64,000 bases of DNA from Petrosia ficiformis. Lineage: Eukaryota; Porifera; Demospongiae; Haplosclerida; Petrosiidae. A program made the position numbers and the translations under genes. Each line of letters opens with the position of its first letter. The first letter of the stretch is position 1. The DNA lies in contig OX345636.1 of the NCBI GenBank assembly GCA_947044365.1, positions 51,516,746 to 51,580,745 on the forward strand, given 5' to 3'. The notes under the pieces were generated by a model. The model saw nothing but the letters and a program-made list of their open reading frames with translations. It was not told the DNA's origin and searched no databases. Shown here in pieces: positions 25,401 through 40,400 of this stretch.

Positions 25401-28400
25401 AACTAACATTATTCCGTGTATCCAGATTTGATCCATAAGTTATAAGTGTATGTAGTACTTCTTCAAGATAATTATATCCAGCCATATGAGTAGGCGTATC
25501 TCCATCCTATATGTACAAAAAATAATAAAAGTAATTTTATAGAAAGTATTGTTTAGATTTTGTACAATCAAGTCATATTATAAATGCATGACTCAATTAC
25601 TAATCATAATTATATTAAACAATTTAGTGTCTTGATAGGATACTATATTTAACACATCATGTTAATTAAGTAGGGAGGAATGTAACTGAATTATAAGATA
25701 TAAACTAATGAGAATTCAAACAAGATTATGTAAGTATACACAATGGTATGGTGATACTCTTTATAATCTGAATTAGATACAATGAAGATATAAAAGCACA
25801 TGATACATGTGTTTTATGTATACAAAAGGAATATCTACATACAGTAGAAAACAAAAAAAAGTTCACGTTCTGTCTTCGTACTACGACCGTTGTACGGAAC
25901 GATTAACGGTGAAAACGCTGTACAAACGCCGTCTAAACGCTACGTTGAGATTGCGTTCACGTTTTAGAAAACGGAACGATGAAAATCCGTTTATACGGAA
26001 CGGTCAACGCCCTATTTACCGTATCCACTCGCCTTGCTGCTTTCCTGTAGCTAACGAAGCATGTTTTTGGTATCTACAGCTTTCTTAGATAGTCTTCTGT
26101 CTAACTAAGTCAGTTAAAAGTCACTGCTATTTAAAATGCAGAAGTTATGCAGGCGGGCATAGAGGTGGGCGTTGCCCGTGGAAGTACTAAATTTTCAAGC
26201 GCTCGTCTTACTCTCTTCCTGGTGATAACGAAGCATAAATTTAACATCAATGGCTTACTTAACAACTCTTCTTTCCAGCAAAGTAAGTTAGAATGTTGAA
26301 TCTTATAAAATGTGAGAGTTAAGACTCTTACAACTACGCATGCGCAATTACGTCAAAGTAAGTGTACCGTCGAAACGTAGTTTATACGCTAAAATTACCA
26401 TCGTAGAAACGTCGTTTACACGCTACGTAGCTAAAACGGTACGAGTTAACTACAGAACGGAGCGTTTCGTACTACGGTCGTAGAACGAAGACAGAACGTG
26501 AACTTTTTTTTGTTTTCTACTGTACATGTATATATAGTTGTTCTCTTACATAAAATGGAATAATAGTAGGTGTATGAAGCTAAGAATCTATTTATCAATG
26601 CTACATTTATACAAACACTCTTTTCCAATTATTTCAGGTGATATTAAAATATAAATTAATTAATAGTGTTTTATGTACATGTATGGATTCAATTGTTATT
26701 ATCACAAAACATCTTATGAACACGTTTGTATAGACTGTATATACATGTATGTTTATGTGTGATTACATGTAGAGGAACAGTTACAGCTTATGTAGAAAAA
26801 GCGTGTTTCACAAAATGAAAGATAACTAGCATACAATATGTGATGGAAAGGGACACATTCACACAAAATAAGTTTTGATCTAATACATGTAGTAACACAA
26901 TAGTATGATTAGTTATAAATGATACATTATAAGGACACTATTGAGTGTAGCTGCTGATTTTATAATGGTGATGTGGAAGTTCATTACATTTGTTATCACA
27001 TCAGTTCAGTTTGACCAAGTCTATCCATATCCACTTGAAGGGGGAGAGTATATACAACTCAAATAGACCATAATATACACACATGAGAATTAATTCAAAT
27101 ACATGTACATGTATTTGAAAATAGTAACACTTATAGTACAATATAAATGTACATGTACAAGAAAGAAGTGTGACTTACATAATATACTGTTTGTGAGGCA
27201 ATTTTCCAAAAAGAGCACTTTTCCAAACATTATTCGTAAAATTCTTTCCTTCAATCGCTCACTTTTCCGCCATCATGTACAATGTCATTTGGTATTCACA
27301 AAGAGCTATTAATAATCTTCTTATATGTAGATACTGAATTTCATTGATCTCCAGTACAAAATGGTCACCATTTTGTACTGAATTGAACGAAAATGTTGAA
27401 AAAGTGCTCTTTTTCGAAAATGGCTTCACAAACAGTATAATACATGTACATGTATGTACATTTGTAAGTCACACTTCTTTCTTGTATATTGTACTAAACT
27501 TTAATATGTCATGTATTCTGTGGTAGCTGAGTAGTCAATATTACATATTGTGTACATGTACATATACAATACATGTAGGTATTACCTCTTTATGGTCTAA
27601 TTGTCTATGGCCCTTACTTCTTTACATGTTAACTACTATGTTACATAAAGGGTTGATTGTTTAGTTGAGTACAGTGTATTATGTTGAATATGTTGTAATC
27701 AAACTAATTCAATCTGTTCTTCAGGTTACAACATATTCTATATGTACATATGTACATGTATATACACACATGTACATTGTGTGTATGTACACACTACATA
27801 CATGTACATGTACTAATACACACATATGTTATGTACGTGTGTATGTTATTACATTAGTACATGTATATACACATGTATGTTCTGTATTCTAATTATATAC
27901 ATGTACAGTGTACATACTAAATACACATGTATGTTATGTATTACATTAGTACATGTATATATGTCATGTATTCTAATTGTATATATACATGTACACACAT
28001 GTACGTATGTTATATATAGCATGGACATGTAATGCATTCTAATTATACATTGTACACATGTATGTTATGTATTACATTAGTACATGTATATATGTCATGT
28101 ATTCTAATTGTATATATACATGTACATGTACACAAATGTATAGCATGGACATGTAATGCATTCTAATTATACACATGTATGTTATGTATTACATTAGTAC
28201 ATGTATATACAATGTATCTCATGTATTCTAATTGTACATGTATATATACATGTACACACATGTATGTTATATATAGCATGGACATGTAATGCATTCTAAT
28301 TATACACATGTATGTTATGTATTACATTAGCATATATACTAATTATATACATGTACATGTATATAAATGGACATGCACATGTACTGTACATAATAATACA

Positions 28401-31400
28401 TGTGTATGAAGAAATCTGAAGAAAGTAAGGCCTGGTCATGGAATTGAAATGAAGATCACTGCTTGTCCACAAATCTTTGACTGATAAAACTGAATTAAGC
28501 CTATGGTTTGGAAGTCCAGCTGATTCAGCTAAATTATCTTTACTTGTTTACTAGAACACACAACAGGTTCAGTTAAGAACATAAAATAATTCACTGCACC
28601 CACTGAAATGAATGTTATATCAATCTGAAAACAATTCGAATTATATATTTCTAAATTGATACTTGTACACTAGTCCAGACAACCCAAAAATTAGTAAGCT
28701 TGTCCTCAGACAACTACTATCTCAGGCCGCCATCTTGAAATGCTCATACTCATTAATCAATAATTGCACCACAGTGACCAAACTACACTTGATAGGTGAT
28801 CAAGTGTAGTTTTCATACAGCATGTGGTATAACCACATCAACCATAGTACTACATCTCAGATACTGGCACCGACCACAGTGCCATGATGAGAAATACTGA
28901 CACTGACCACATCAAGATGGAGTTCTACAATTAATAGTTTAATCACTTGCCTTTCCAAAACAAGGAGTAAATCCATAGACCAGTCCAAATGTACTGGAAA
29001 GGAATATTCCATACAACAAGGATACTTTATGCTTTGTTTCCATGCTACAGTTATACAATATACATGTATACTGTACCTCTTCGTGCACACATGAAATGTT
29101 ATCATGATGATACCACACCCTCAAGCCTGATGTCATCACGTACAGTGACAATATATTCCTTGTGGCATTTTGACTAACAGATTACAAATATAGTCTCAAT
29201 TTAAATCCTGTGCTCATCAGTTCCTAATTCAACTAACATAATTATTAACTATTTGATGTTATAAACAGCAAATATAACACAATATACAGTGGAACCTCTA
29301 TAATACAGACACCATTAGGACTCAGGATGGGAGGTATAATGGTATAATGGTAAAACCGCAATCTAGCTTGTCAGGGATTTTTTAGAAAAAAAAATTCAGG
29401 GGGGCAAATCAATGTTTCAAGAAAAGGAGGGGGGGTTGGAGGTTGGAGCTAAAATACATAATACTAATGTACGTACTTTGCGAGCACTTCTTCGGCATAA
29501 TTATATAGCTGGCTCAGTAGTAATTTATCATTCCTAATAATAAAACAATTCAATTGAAAAATGGCTAAAGCTCAGGGGGGGCAAAACAACTTTGAGGGGG
29601 GGAGGGGTTGCGAAATGCCCACCCTCAAACCCCCTAAAAAAAACCCTGCTTGTGATGATAAAACTTACCTGATTTTAATAGCGACAAAACCACTGTTTTT
29701 GTGCATGTGCATTAAACCTTATTCAACCACATGCTCTAGTCCTGAGAAGGCAATATGGACTCTAGTAAATCTTGTCAAAGCGACTACAACATGCGAGATA
29801 CTCTAATAAGGAAAGCAAACATCATCAGTGTGATTTGGAATTACACGTACATGTATTTCTGACAGAAAGGGGTGTCGTATTGTCAAGGAGTGTGGCTTGC
29901 CAGTGTGCAAGGTTTGTGGTAAAGTCATACCAGCAAAGGGTGGGAATACTAGTAATGTACTCACACATATGAGGGATCAGATAAATACACTGAAGCATCG
30001 CCTAAAGTTGCAAAGAAGGCATGTCTAACAAAGGGAAAAGGTTTCCACCCTACTTTATGTGAACTACAAGAGCATAGTATGAAGTATCCTTCACAATCAA
30101 ATATTACAACTCAGCAGTAACTTTTTACTTAGCCACAAACATGCAGCCAATATGTACACAATTATATGAATGTACATGTATCATTTTTTTGTGTATAATT
30201 TGTTTGATGTTTGATTCATTAGTGCTAATTACAAGGTTATCAAGGTTATCATGATAATAGAATTGATGATAACTATAACAGTGAGTTTTAGTTATCGCTC
30301 ATCTCTAATTAGGACCCGTAAAAATGTCTTGCTTATAGAAGATATCCTTAAATTAGAAGGATGACCCAGAAAACAATGATAATTCATACATTATGAATTA
30401 CAAATGAGATATTAACTGACAGTTTGTTCATGTAATCATTCACAACTATAAACAGAAACATATTTGACTCTATAAAATATAAAACCACACCCAAGTACTA
30501 ACAATGATACTGTCTACAATAATGTACACGGTAAAACCCCTCTTAACTGACACCCCTGAGTTGCAGATATCTATACTATATAAAGGACAGCCACCACAGT
30601 CCCAACTGACCTGTCATTGAACTCAATGCTGTTGCAACCCCTAACATGTGGACATCCAACTACTCTGTACAATGAACACCATTCACACCACCTTTATACA
30701 ACAATACTAACCTCTATAATACGGCCAACTTCTTTTTATAACAGAAACATGCAACAATGATATTTAAACTTAATATAATAATATATATGGAAAAGTCTAC
30801 ATTCAAAGCTTCCAATGGGTGGCTAGACAGGTGGAAGAAAAGGTACATGTACAATGGGAGAGAAGTGGTAATTAGTGGAGATGTGAGTGGAACAACTGTG
30901 CAGTCATGGAAGGAGAGGCTTCCTGTACAAGGGTACTCAAATGAAACATTTGTATCATGTATCTACTGAGACACTTACATGTACATGTACCATGCAGCTC
31001 TTCCCCTTTAGCTGTACAGATGGAGAAAATCCTCTTTGGCAATTTTGTGCAGGCTCCTCTCAGTTACCAGGGTGAGACCACAGCCACTACAAAACACCAA
31101 ACACTGCCCAAGGGGTGGCCCAGAACCTCAAAGACTAGTGGGTGTGGTGTCAGGGAAAAACATGGGTACATAACCCAAGGAGCCAGTACAATTATACGTC
31201 CCACAAGGACAGGAAAAGACAGTAATATAAGACAATATTAACTAAGTAAAAAGAAGGTGTGGGTGGGAGATATGACAAAGATAGTCGGCTTTCCTTAGCT
31301 ACTGACTGACTGATTGACTGTTGCATGAGTACATACTCATAGCCATGAGGTATGCATTGACCACACCTCACTCTGATGTCAATTTTGCTTAACTACATGT

Positions 31401-34400
31401 ACATGTACATTAAACAGCATACTACAGTACTGGACATAATAAAGTTATTGTTTTACAGTTCCGTTTCTTGCTGAATATGGTTGCAATTGTTTTTGTTTTA
31501 ACGATGCTGATCATTTCATGTTAGTAAGTATAATAATTAACCTACGTACATGTACATGTAGCTATAATTAAAATGGAAGTTCTTGTTTACCCAAAACGTA
31601 TGTGTGGGTAGAGTGCTTAATATGTACATGTAATTCTTTTCAGCTCCATAATTGTCATATTTTATCAGACTGAAAATTCTAACTTACTTAGCTAAACAGA
31701 ATAGTTAACAAAGCCATTGATGTCAAAATTATGCTTCACTATCACCAGGAAGAAAGCAAGGCAAGCGCTTGAAAGTATAGTAGTCCCATGGGCAAACCCA
31801 CCTCTGTACTACATGTACATGTACATGTACCTTGTATAACTTATGCATTTTAAACAGCAGTGACCTTTAGCTCATGTATATGTATATGTAGTATTTAGAC
31901 AGAAGACATTTTTTTAAAAAGCCATAGATACACAAATCGTACTTCATTAGCTGCAAGAAAGCAGAAAGCAGCAAGGCGAGTGTTTGAAAGTGCAGTAGTC
32001 AGAGGTGACGCCCATAATTAGCATTCATGTCATTTCTTGTAGAAATGTGCATGTGCAATGATTGCTTTAACGGTTTCCATTGTTTTTTAAAACTATTACA
32101 TGATTAAAAAAGTTTTAATTGTAAAAACGAAACAAATCAGAGAACAATAGTAGTAAGATTACTAAATGTTCACTTTTTTATGTCCTCTACTACATACATG
32201 TACACATGTAGTTGTACATGTACTAAAGGTGGTATGGTCTCACTTTGCCTACTCTCATTTTGCCCTACAGGGAGATGTCATCATTGTTATGATTGAGTGT
32301 TGTTTTATAACATCAACATGTATTATATGAAAACAGTTCATTTTTTTATGTACAGTACATTGTATAATAATTATAAAGCTAATACCACATGTTCTATTTA
32401 ACTGTGCATGTACATGTAAGTCCATATGTAATACCACATATTCTACATGTACATGTACGTACATGTATTTAGCTTTGTAAGTAATACAATGTACCACACA
32501 TTTTAATTTGATATGCCATTTTTGAATATACAAAGTCATGTGATCAATCACAAACTGATCAATCTGATTGGATATTATAAGATTTAGATAATAAAATGTC
32601 ACTATGCCAGGAATGTTGGCCATAGTTACTAGACTGTTTTTCATCATGGGTCATGGCAGTCTGGAGGTGAGATTAGAAGTTGTAGAAGGCTGGTATCGGG
32701 ATGCTCCACAGCCTTAATAATTTGTATAATAGTTGACAGTAGTAGATTGGATGATATACATGTACATACACCATGTACATGTATACCTCTTCAAAGGGGA
32801 TTCCTTATACACTATTATAACAGCATGTACATGTACATGTACATGTATGTGATTTCCAGTCACATGTGAAACTAAATTTGAATCCCATTGTTTCCAAATT
32901 AATATATTACATGACATGTAATAATTAATTTGGAAACAAAATTTTGTATTTCACTACAAAGTCTTATTCTTGTTTTAAGAATGTTATTACACTTAATATG
33001 CTAATAATATAATAGTGGAAATAGTTCATAAGACAAAACCTTTTTTTGCGTAATACATGATCCACCAAAATGGATACTTGGTCAATGTTCTTCACACTGT
33101 ATAGTGGGTATTATTGGTGGTGAGAAAATTAGGCAAATCTGCTAAAACCAGCATATTGACAATGTTAAATTTAGTGAATTTAAAATAAATATTGACCATA
33201 CCTACAATGTACCTGAAATTAATTAAATGCAGAAGGCCTATATTCTACAGAGTCAGAGAAACCTAAAGTGTTTGTGGATGCTTTTAAAACTCTAAAAGAT
33301 ATTCCTACACCTGATAAATAACTTCAGAGTACATGTGTAAACTTTTAAAAATTCTATTACATAATTTTACTGATGTGTCAGAACAGACCACTTCAATCTG
33401 GGAGTAACCCAACATTCAAACGTAAGTACATGTACATGTCCTGACTTATCAGCTTGGAATAACTAGCTTTCACTTACTCTATAGCTAGAGTAGTCTTGTA
33501 GCTGCTTTAGAAATCTAGATACTCAATCACATTCACAACAGTGCAGCTATAATTCGCTAGAATTTCAATTTTTGGAATTTTCCAATTCACCAATATTTTC
33601 TATTTGTAATAATTCCTACTATACAGTATATGGTATGTGTGTTTAGGAACTCATTAGTCAAAACCTTTTTACAAAGTTATGAAATTCAAAGCATTGCCAT
33701 AATACTGAATTTAACATCTATAATAATATACTCACCTCATCAGTATGCTCTACATGAGCACCATGATCCAGTAACAATTGTGTGGCTTGAGGTGATTCAC
33801 AATAATATAGAGGTGTCTGTTTATCCTACAGAATATTTAAGAAAATACAACAAATTAAATAATTGTTATAATGAATGCAGACCCCTCACTACAAGTGTGA
33901 TTGGGTAACTAGAATGACTACTGACAGAAAACAATACTTGACTATAATAATAATAATTATGTGACTTATAATTTTAATGAAATCCCATTAGTACAAATCT
34001 TTGTTGTATGTAGCTAAGAAATGAGGTAGCGTACATTTTCAATAGCAGAAATCACAAAAGGAGTCTAAATTTAAGCTGGTGATCTAAAAGATATATATTT
34101 CAATAATCAATAGGACTTCCTGTTATTCATGAATTACACATTTTACATCTCAAATATTTCATTATTGGAATGTTTGTTCTGTTATATATGACATGCTTAA
34201 TAAGTGGATTGGACTGTCACTAAACACACAAGTTTTATTTCTGTTAGTTATCAACAGTTTATAGAGCTAAAATATGTAGGAGTATTTGGATACATATCAC
34301 TCTGTTATAATACAACATATGATATTGATATTTCACTTGAGGGAGTGGAGATATTTATCATGAAACCATTCACCAGTATAAATAGAAACATGTTTCCTTG

Positions 34401-37400
34401 TATAAAATATAAAGCCACACCCAATACTAACAATGATACTGTATAGATATGATAATTATGATGATGACATAATCCCACAATGGTTACATGAAGAAAGAAC
34501 CCATTAAATTTAGTGTTAACAGTTTATTGTTTATTGTTGAATGGACAGATCAGTAAGATTACAAAATACACAATACTTATAATTTATACAAAAAGGATGA
34601 TGTTACTATAAATAGAGTTTGAAGAATAGTAAGAGATAATTATTGACTGTATTACAAAATCAGGGCTAACATACAATAAGACCACAAGAATTACAATATT
34701 ATATTATTCACACATACATGTACATGTACATGTACATACATGTACTGTACATGTAGCTGTAATACTCTAATATGATGATGCCAATAGACGAAGACACCTT
34801 CATAAGCACATACATGTATATTGAATTTGTTAGGAAATGTCTATACATGAATAATGTGTATGTGTACATCTAGTTAACTAACATCATCTTCAAGATGGGT
34901 ATCAGATATCATTAAAGTAGAGAATCGTCAAGTACACAATGTACACATCAATGTTTTTGATAAGCTTATATGGCACACCAGTGGCTCAAAGAGGTTCTTA
35001 TTTTACCCTGCATATACATGTATGTAGCTCTCTCTTTGGGCCAGTGGCACAGTTAGTTATGATTATGTTGTCACTAACAGCATTAACTTTTAGTTAATTG
35101 GCTCAATATGTATTCCCAATGACGCACTCACTAACCATTTTGAGCCAATTTGGCCCATGATTCAAAACATATCAAAATCTCTGGTACACATAGTAAATTA
35201 TTATTAATCTATTAATTGTCCATGATATAAATTAATGTTTATGTATTGCATTAATAAAACTTATTTGGGACATGTATTGAGATCAATTGGCACTGATGAC
35301 CACTTTATCATGTGTGTCTGCTTTTAAGAGGTTGTACAGTACATGTAACTTATGGTTACATTATAGTGTCATGTACAATATACTAAATAGGCTAGAGATA
35401 ATTAATGTATTATATCAGTCATTTTGTCTCCTATCATGAAGGGGCTGACAGCCTAACACCATCTACATGTAAATGTATACACATGTACACGTACTTTTGG
35501 ATTGTAGGTTCATTCAAGAAGACAATTATTGTACAGTAGCTGCCCTCCTAAATGAATGAACCCCGAAGTATCATTTTGGTGCTGCCTCCTACAAACTCCG
35601 AAATATAGGGGAACACCACTTTAAATATCCTTGTTAGTCTACTTTTAACTCAAATAGACACCATGCATGTTTGACCAATTTGAGGACAAACATGACAGTA
35701 GGAATGCTACATCATGAAAGAATAATGATCATAAATGTAAATGTCCCATATATGTAACAACAGTACTCTAAGGATTAAGGACATTACTATTACATTACTA
35801 AATAATATTCCACCTTACTAATTAAAATCATCACCCTATAAACTAAGCTTATCATGTATTATTATTAAAGTGGTGTACAAGTACAAATAATTAGAGTGAG
35901 CCTGAATGAGCCCCATACTAGGGAGTTGATGTTGAAATCACTCTATAAGTACATGTACAATGTACATGTATCTGTCGTACATAATACTACTTACATTGTA
36001 GCTATGCACACATACATGTTCTATTTAGCTGTGTACATGTACGAAATACTACATGTTCTACATTAGCTGTGTACATGTACATGTACATGTTCTATTTACC
36101 TGTGCAAGTAATACTACATGTTCTATTTGATGTGTACATGTACGAAATACACATGTACTACATGTTCTACATTAGCTGTCTACATGTACATGTATGTAAT
36201 ACTACATGTTCGTGGACATGTACGAAATACTACATGTTCTACATTAGCTGTGTACATGTACATGTACATGTTTAGCTGTGTACATGTACATGTTCTATTT
36301 AGCTGTGTGCATGCAAGTAATACTACATTTTCTATTTACATGTGCAAGTAATACCATATGTTCTATTTAGCTGTGTACATGTACATGTTCTATTTAGCTG
36401 TGTGCATGCAAGTAATACTACATTTTCTATTTACATGTGCAAGTAATACCATATGTTCTATTTAGCTGTGTACATGTACATGTTCTATTTAGCTGTGTGC
36501 ATGCAAGTAATACTACATTTTCTATTTACATGTGCAAGTAATACCATATGTTCTATTTGCTGTGCAAGTAATACCACATCTTCTATTTAGGCACATATTC
36601 AGATATTATCTGAACAATTTGCTGACCATTATCATCATCAGACTCACTCCACAATGTTACAACATTCTTTTAGTACACTATTTACAGATACAAATGTAGT
36701 CTCGTCCCCAGACTGACAACACACAAAACAAAATAGTTTGGCAACATTGGCCAACATTCCTGGCACAGTGATGTCATAATCAGGCATCACAAATATTCAA
36801 ATCTTTGCTACATGTACATGTACAGTATGTGTGGTGGGTCTCCAGATGATATCCACGGAGACACTCCCCAGCCTTTAATACCTGATTTTGATATGCGATT
36901 AATACAAAGTCATGTGATCAATTAATAAATTGACCAATCTGATTGGACATTACTAAAATCTGGGAATACATTAACATCACTGCATGTGCCAGGAATGTTG
37001 GCCAAAATTACTAGATGGTTTTACATTGTGGGGTGTAGCAGTCTGGAGAAGGAGAGATTTTATCAGAATACATTATTCTTTATAAAACTGAACAAAGACA
37101 AAGCTCCCAGAGATTTGATATAAACTGTACTATATAATTGGTATAATAGTTGACAGTAGTGGGTTGTGGATTGGGTGATATACATGTACTGTACATGTAC
37201 CTCATCCAAAATGATTCTTTATTCAATACTATTAATATGTGATTTCTAGTCACATTTCAATCTAAATTTGAATCCCATTGTTTCCAAATTAATCCACTAT
37301 TACATGATATGTAATACCTATATATTCAGGGTACTATCCAGAAATATTTTTTATAATAATTATTGTCAAGATAAATCTAATGTACTATATAATATTCTAT

Positions 37401-40400
37401 GTACAGTGGAAGCAGCATGTTGACTACTTTATCACCCTTACATGATAAACAAGGAGTGCTAATTTATGCTGCTCACCTACCTGTATTTCTGGCAAAACAG
37501 ACAGAACATACATGTACATGTACCTTCACCTTCAAAGAAAACCATCCCATGTCACCCATCGTGTACATACTCTACATACATGTACAGTATATATATACGT
37601 ATATATACATATACATGTGTATAAATTCACCACCCCCACAATTAGTTTACGGTTCTTATGTACTTACATGTATTAACACTTTTTATTTATTAATTAATTT
37701 GTATTATTACAAATATTTTATAATTACTATTTTGGTGAAATAAAAACACTTTCCAGCAAAAGAAGTTATAATCCTCTGTCATGTACATGTACATTTCCAG
37801 AGTTATAAACCTGCTTATGAAACCCCTCCCACACAATTTTAAGATACATTTGTCTAGAATTAGTAGGTGTGTTTAGTATAACATGTAATTAATATGTGGT
37901 CCAGTAGTCCAGTCCAGTAGTCCAGTCCAGTAGTCAAGTCTATAGTGATCCAGTCAAGCAAATGGAGATACCATAAGATATTTCTTCCCTTCATTTATCA
38001 CATATAATATCATTTATTTTTCAATTCAATCATCAGTTATTTCATTTATCATTAAATTTATTTATCATTCAGTTCAACACCATGTGACTTAATTTTGTTA
38101 CTTTAAAAAGTGTCAATCACTTTGTAATTCAATTAATAACATGATTAATAATAACACTATGACACATCCATCCTGTTTGAAGTATTAAACACGTAACAAG
38201 GACATTACATGATCCATATTTATTCACCCTTAATAGCCACACCTACATGTACATGTACATGTACATGTATATAATTGCTGATATATATTGGTGCTCAGAC
38301 AGTTTATGACTACCTTGTTACTGTATATATTGCTACATTAATAACAACTATTTGTGGCATGTATTTTGTCACTGCTTTATATAATAGCAAGGTGTCCTTA
38401 TTTCAGAATGTTTGTCAGTGCAAGAGATCAATTTGTATGGGGAAAACTGTCCTCTTTATAATGTGAGTATGCTTTTAAGAGGTTGTACGGTACATGTACG
38501 CTGTACAGGTATGTAAAATACACTAAATAGGCTAGAGATAATTAATATCATTACATTAGTCATTTTGTCTCCTATCATGAGGGTGCTGACAGCCTGACAT
38601 CATCTACATACATCTACACATTTACATCTACATTTACAATGCACATGTACATGTAGGTTCATTCAAGAGAACAAATATTCTAGCTACATGTACCTTCCCA
38701 ATGAATGAAAACTAAATATCATTGTGGTGCTGCCGCCTACGAAACCCGAATACATCTTTAAAAATCCTTGTTAGTCTACTTTACCTCAAATATTTACCAT
38801 GTTTTTGTCGAATGTATACAGGCTGTTACTAGAGGACTGCTAGGAACTTTAAAAGACTAATGGGAACTCATAAGACTCAAAGAGACTAGTTGAGACTACT
38901 GGAGACTCATGAGACTCAAATACACTACTAGAGACTCAAAGAAGTTAATGGGAACTGATGAGACTGAAAGAGACTCATGAGGCTTTAAGAGACTACTAGA
39001 GACTCAAAGAAATTAATTACAAACCATTAGACCTAAAGAGACTCGTGAGACTCTTAGAGACTACTGGAACCTGTGAGACTCTAAAAGACCACTGAAGACT
39101 CATGAGACTCAAATACACTACTAGAGACTCAAAGAAGTTAATGGGAACTGATGAGACTGAAAGAGACTCATGACGCTTTAAGAGACTACTAGAGACTCAA
39201 AGAAATTAATTAGAAACTATTAGACCTAAAGAGACTCGTGAGACTCTTAGAGACTACTGGGAACCTGTTAGACTCTAAAAGACCACTGAAGACTCATTAG
39301 ACTCTAGGAGACTATTGGGGACTCATGAGACTCAAAGACACTCATGAGACTATAAGACACTACTAGGGGCTTATGAGACTCAAAATATTACTTGAGACTC
39401 AAGAGTAAGAATCAAATAATTAATTAACTTCAACACTAAGAAAAGTCCATAAACTTAGCTTGTATCATGTATTATTATTAAAGTGGTACTCTAGTAATTA
39501 GTATATTTATAAACAGATTTGTGTTGATAATGTTCACTGTGTGGATAAGTTTCCTTTAAAAATTAGTTTTACAGTATAATCACAAACGTATATGGTAGTT
39601 AATATACATGTATTACACTATAAGTACTCGAGTATCACTTTAAAGTGAACATGTTACCTAGGATCATTAGATAATCAGGTGGGAATAAGACTTGTACAAA
39701 AGGGTGAGGATTACATATATTATTATTTATACAGATTTCAGATATTAGGACATGTACTTTTGAATATTGTATAGATTTATGTAGTGTATAATAATAATAG
39801 TAATATATAGTTAATAGTTACAATTCATTTCTAATGAAGATTAAGGGATAGAACACACAAAAGGTCAATTCTCAGAATATCAATATCCCAAAATGTCCAT
39901 GTTACAAAATTTCAACTTGCATTATGTAGAATCCTAAAAGGTTACATGTACCAGTCCATGTTGTTTTGGTTAACTGTAACTAAAACTAAAATATTTTAGT
40001 ATGCCACATCAATGTATTAGTTAACTAAACCAGAACTAATTTCATATGAATCTGCAAGAACCAATACTATAACTAAAAGTTGACAAACTTATTTGTAGAA
40101 CTGTAACCAAAAAGAAACTTTGACTGTTCGTTTTGGTAAAGCTTGGACTGTCAGCCCTACATGTATATAGCTGTCCTAAAATTGCATTTTGTTTATAGAG
40201 ATGTGTGAAGTAAACTGTGGTATACTTATTATTGCTATGTACTCTATGTGCAACCATTTTGATTTAGTGAAATTTTGAAAGACATTGCTTAACTAAAACA
40301 GTTTTTGAGTTACTTAATTTCACTAAACTATTATTAAAATTTCGTTACTTGTTAAAAACCAAATCAAAAGTATTTACTTCTAATGTCTGTTAACTAAAAC

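Noticed and set aside
27665..28037. Cys/Tyr/His-rich ORFs resembling small secreted proteins
   Set aside because: They are translations of the TACATGTA-bearing minisatellite and shift with its copy number.
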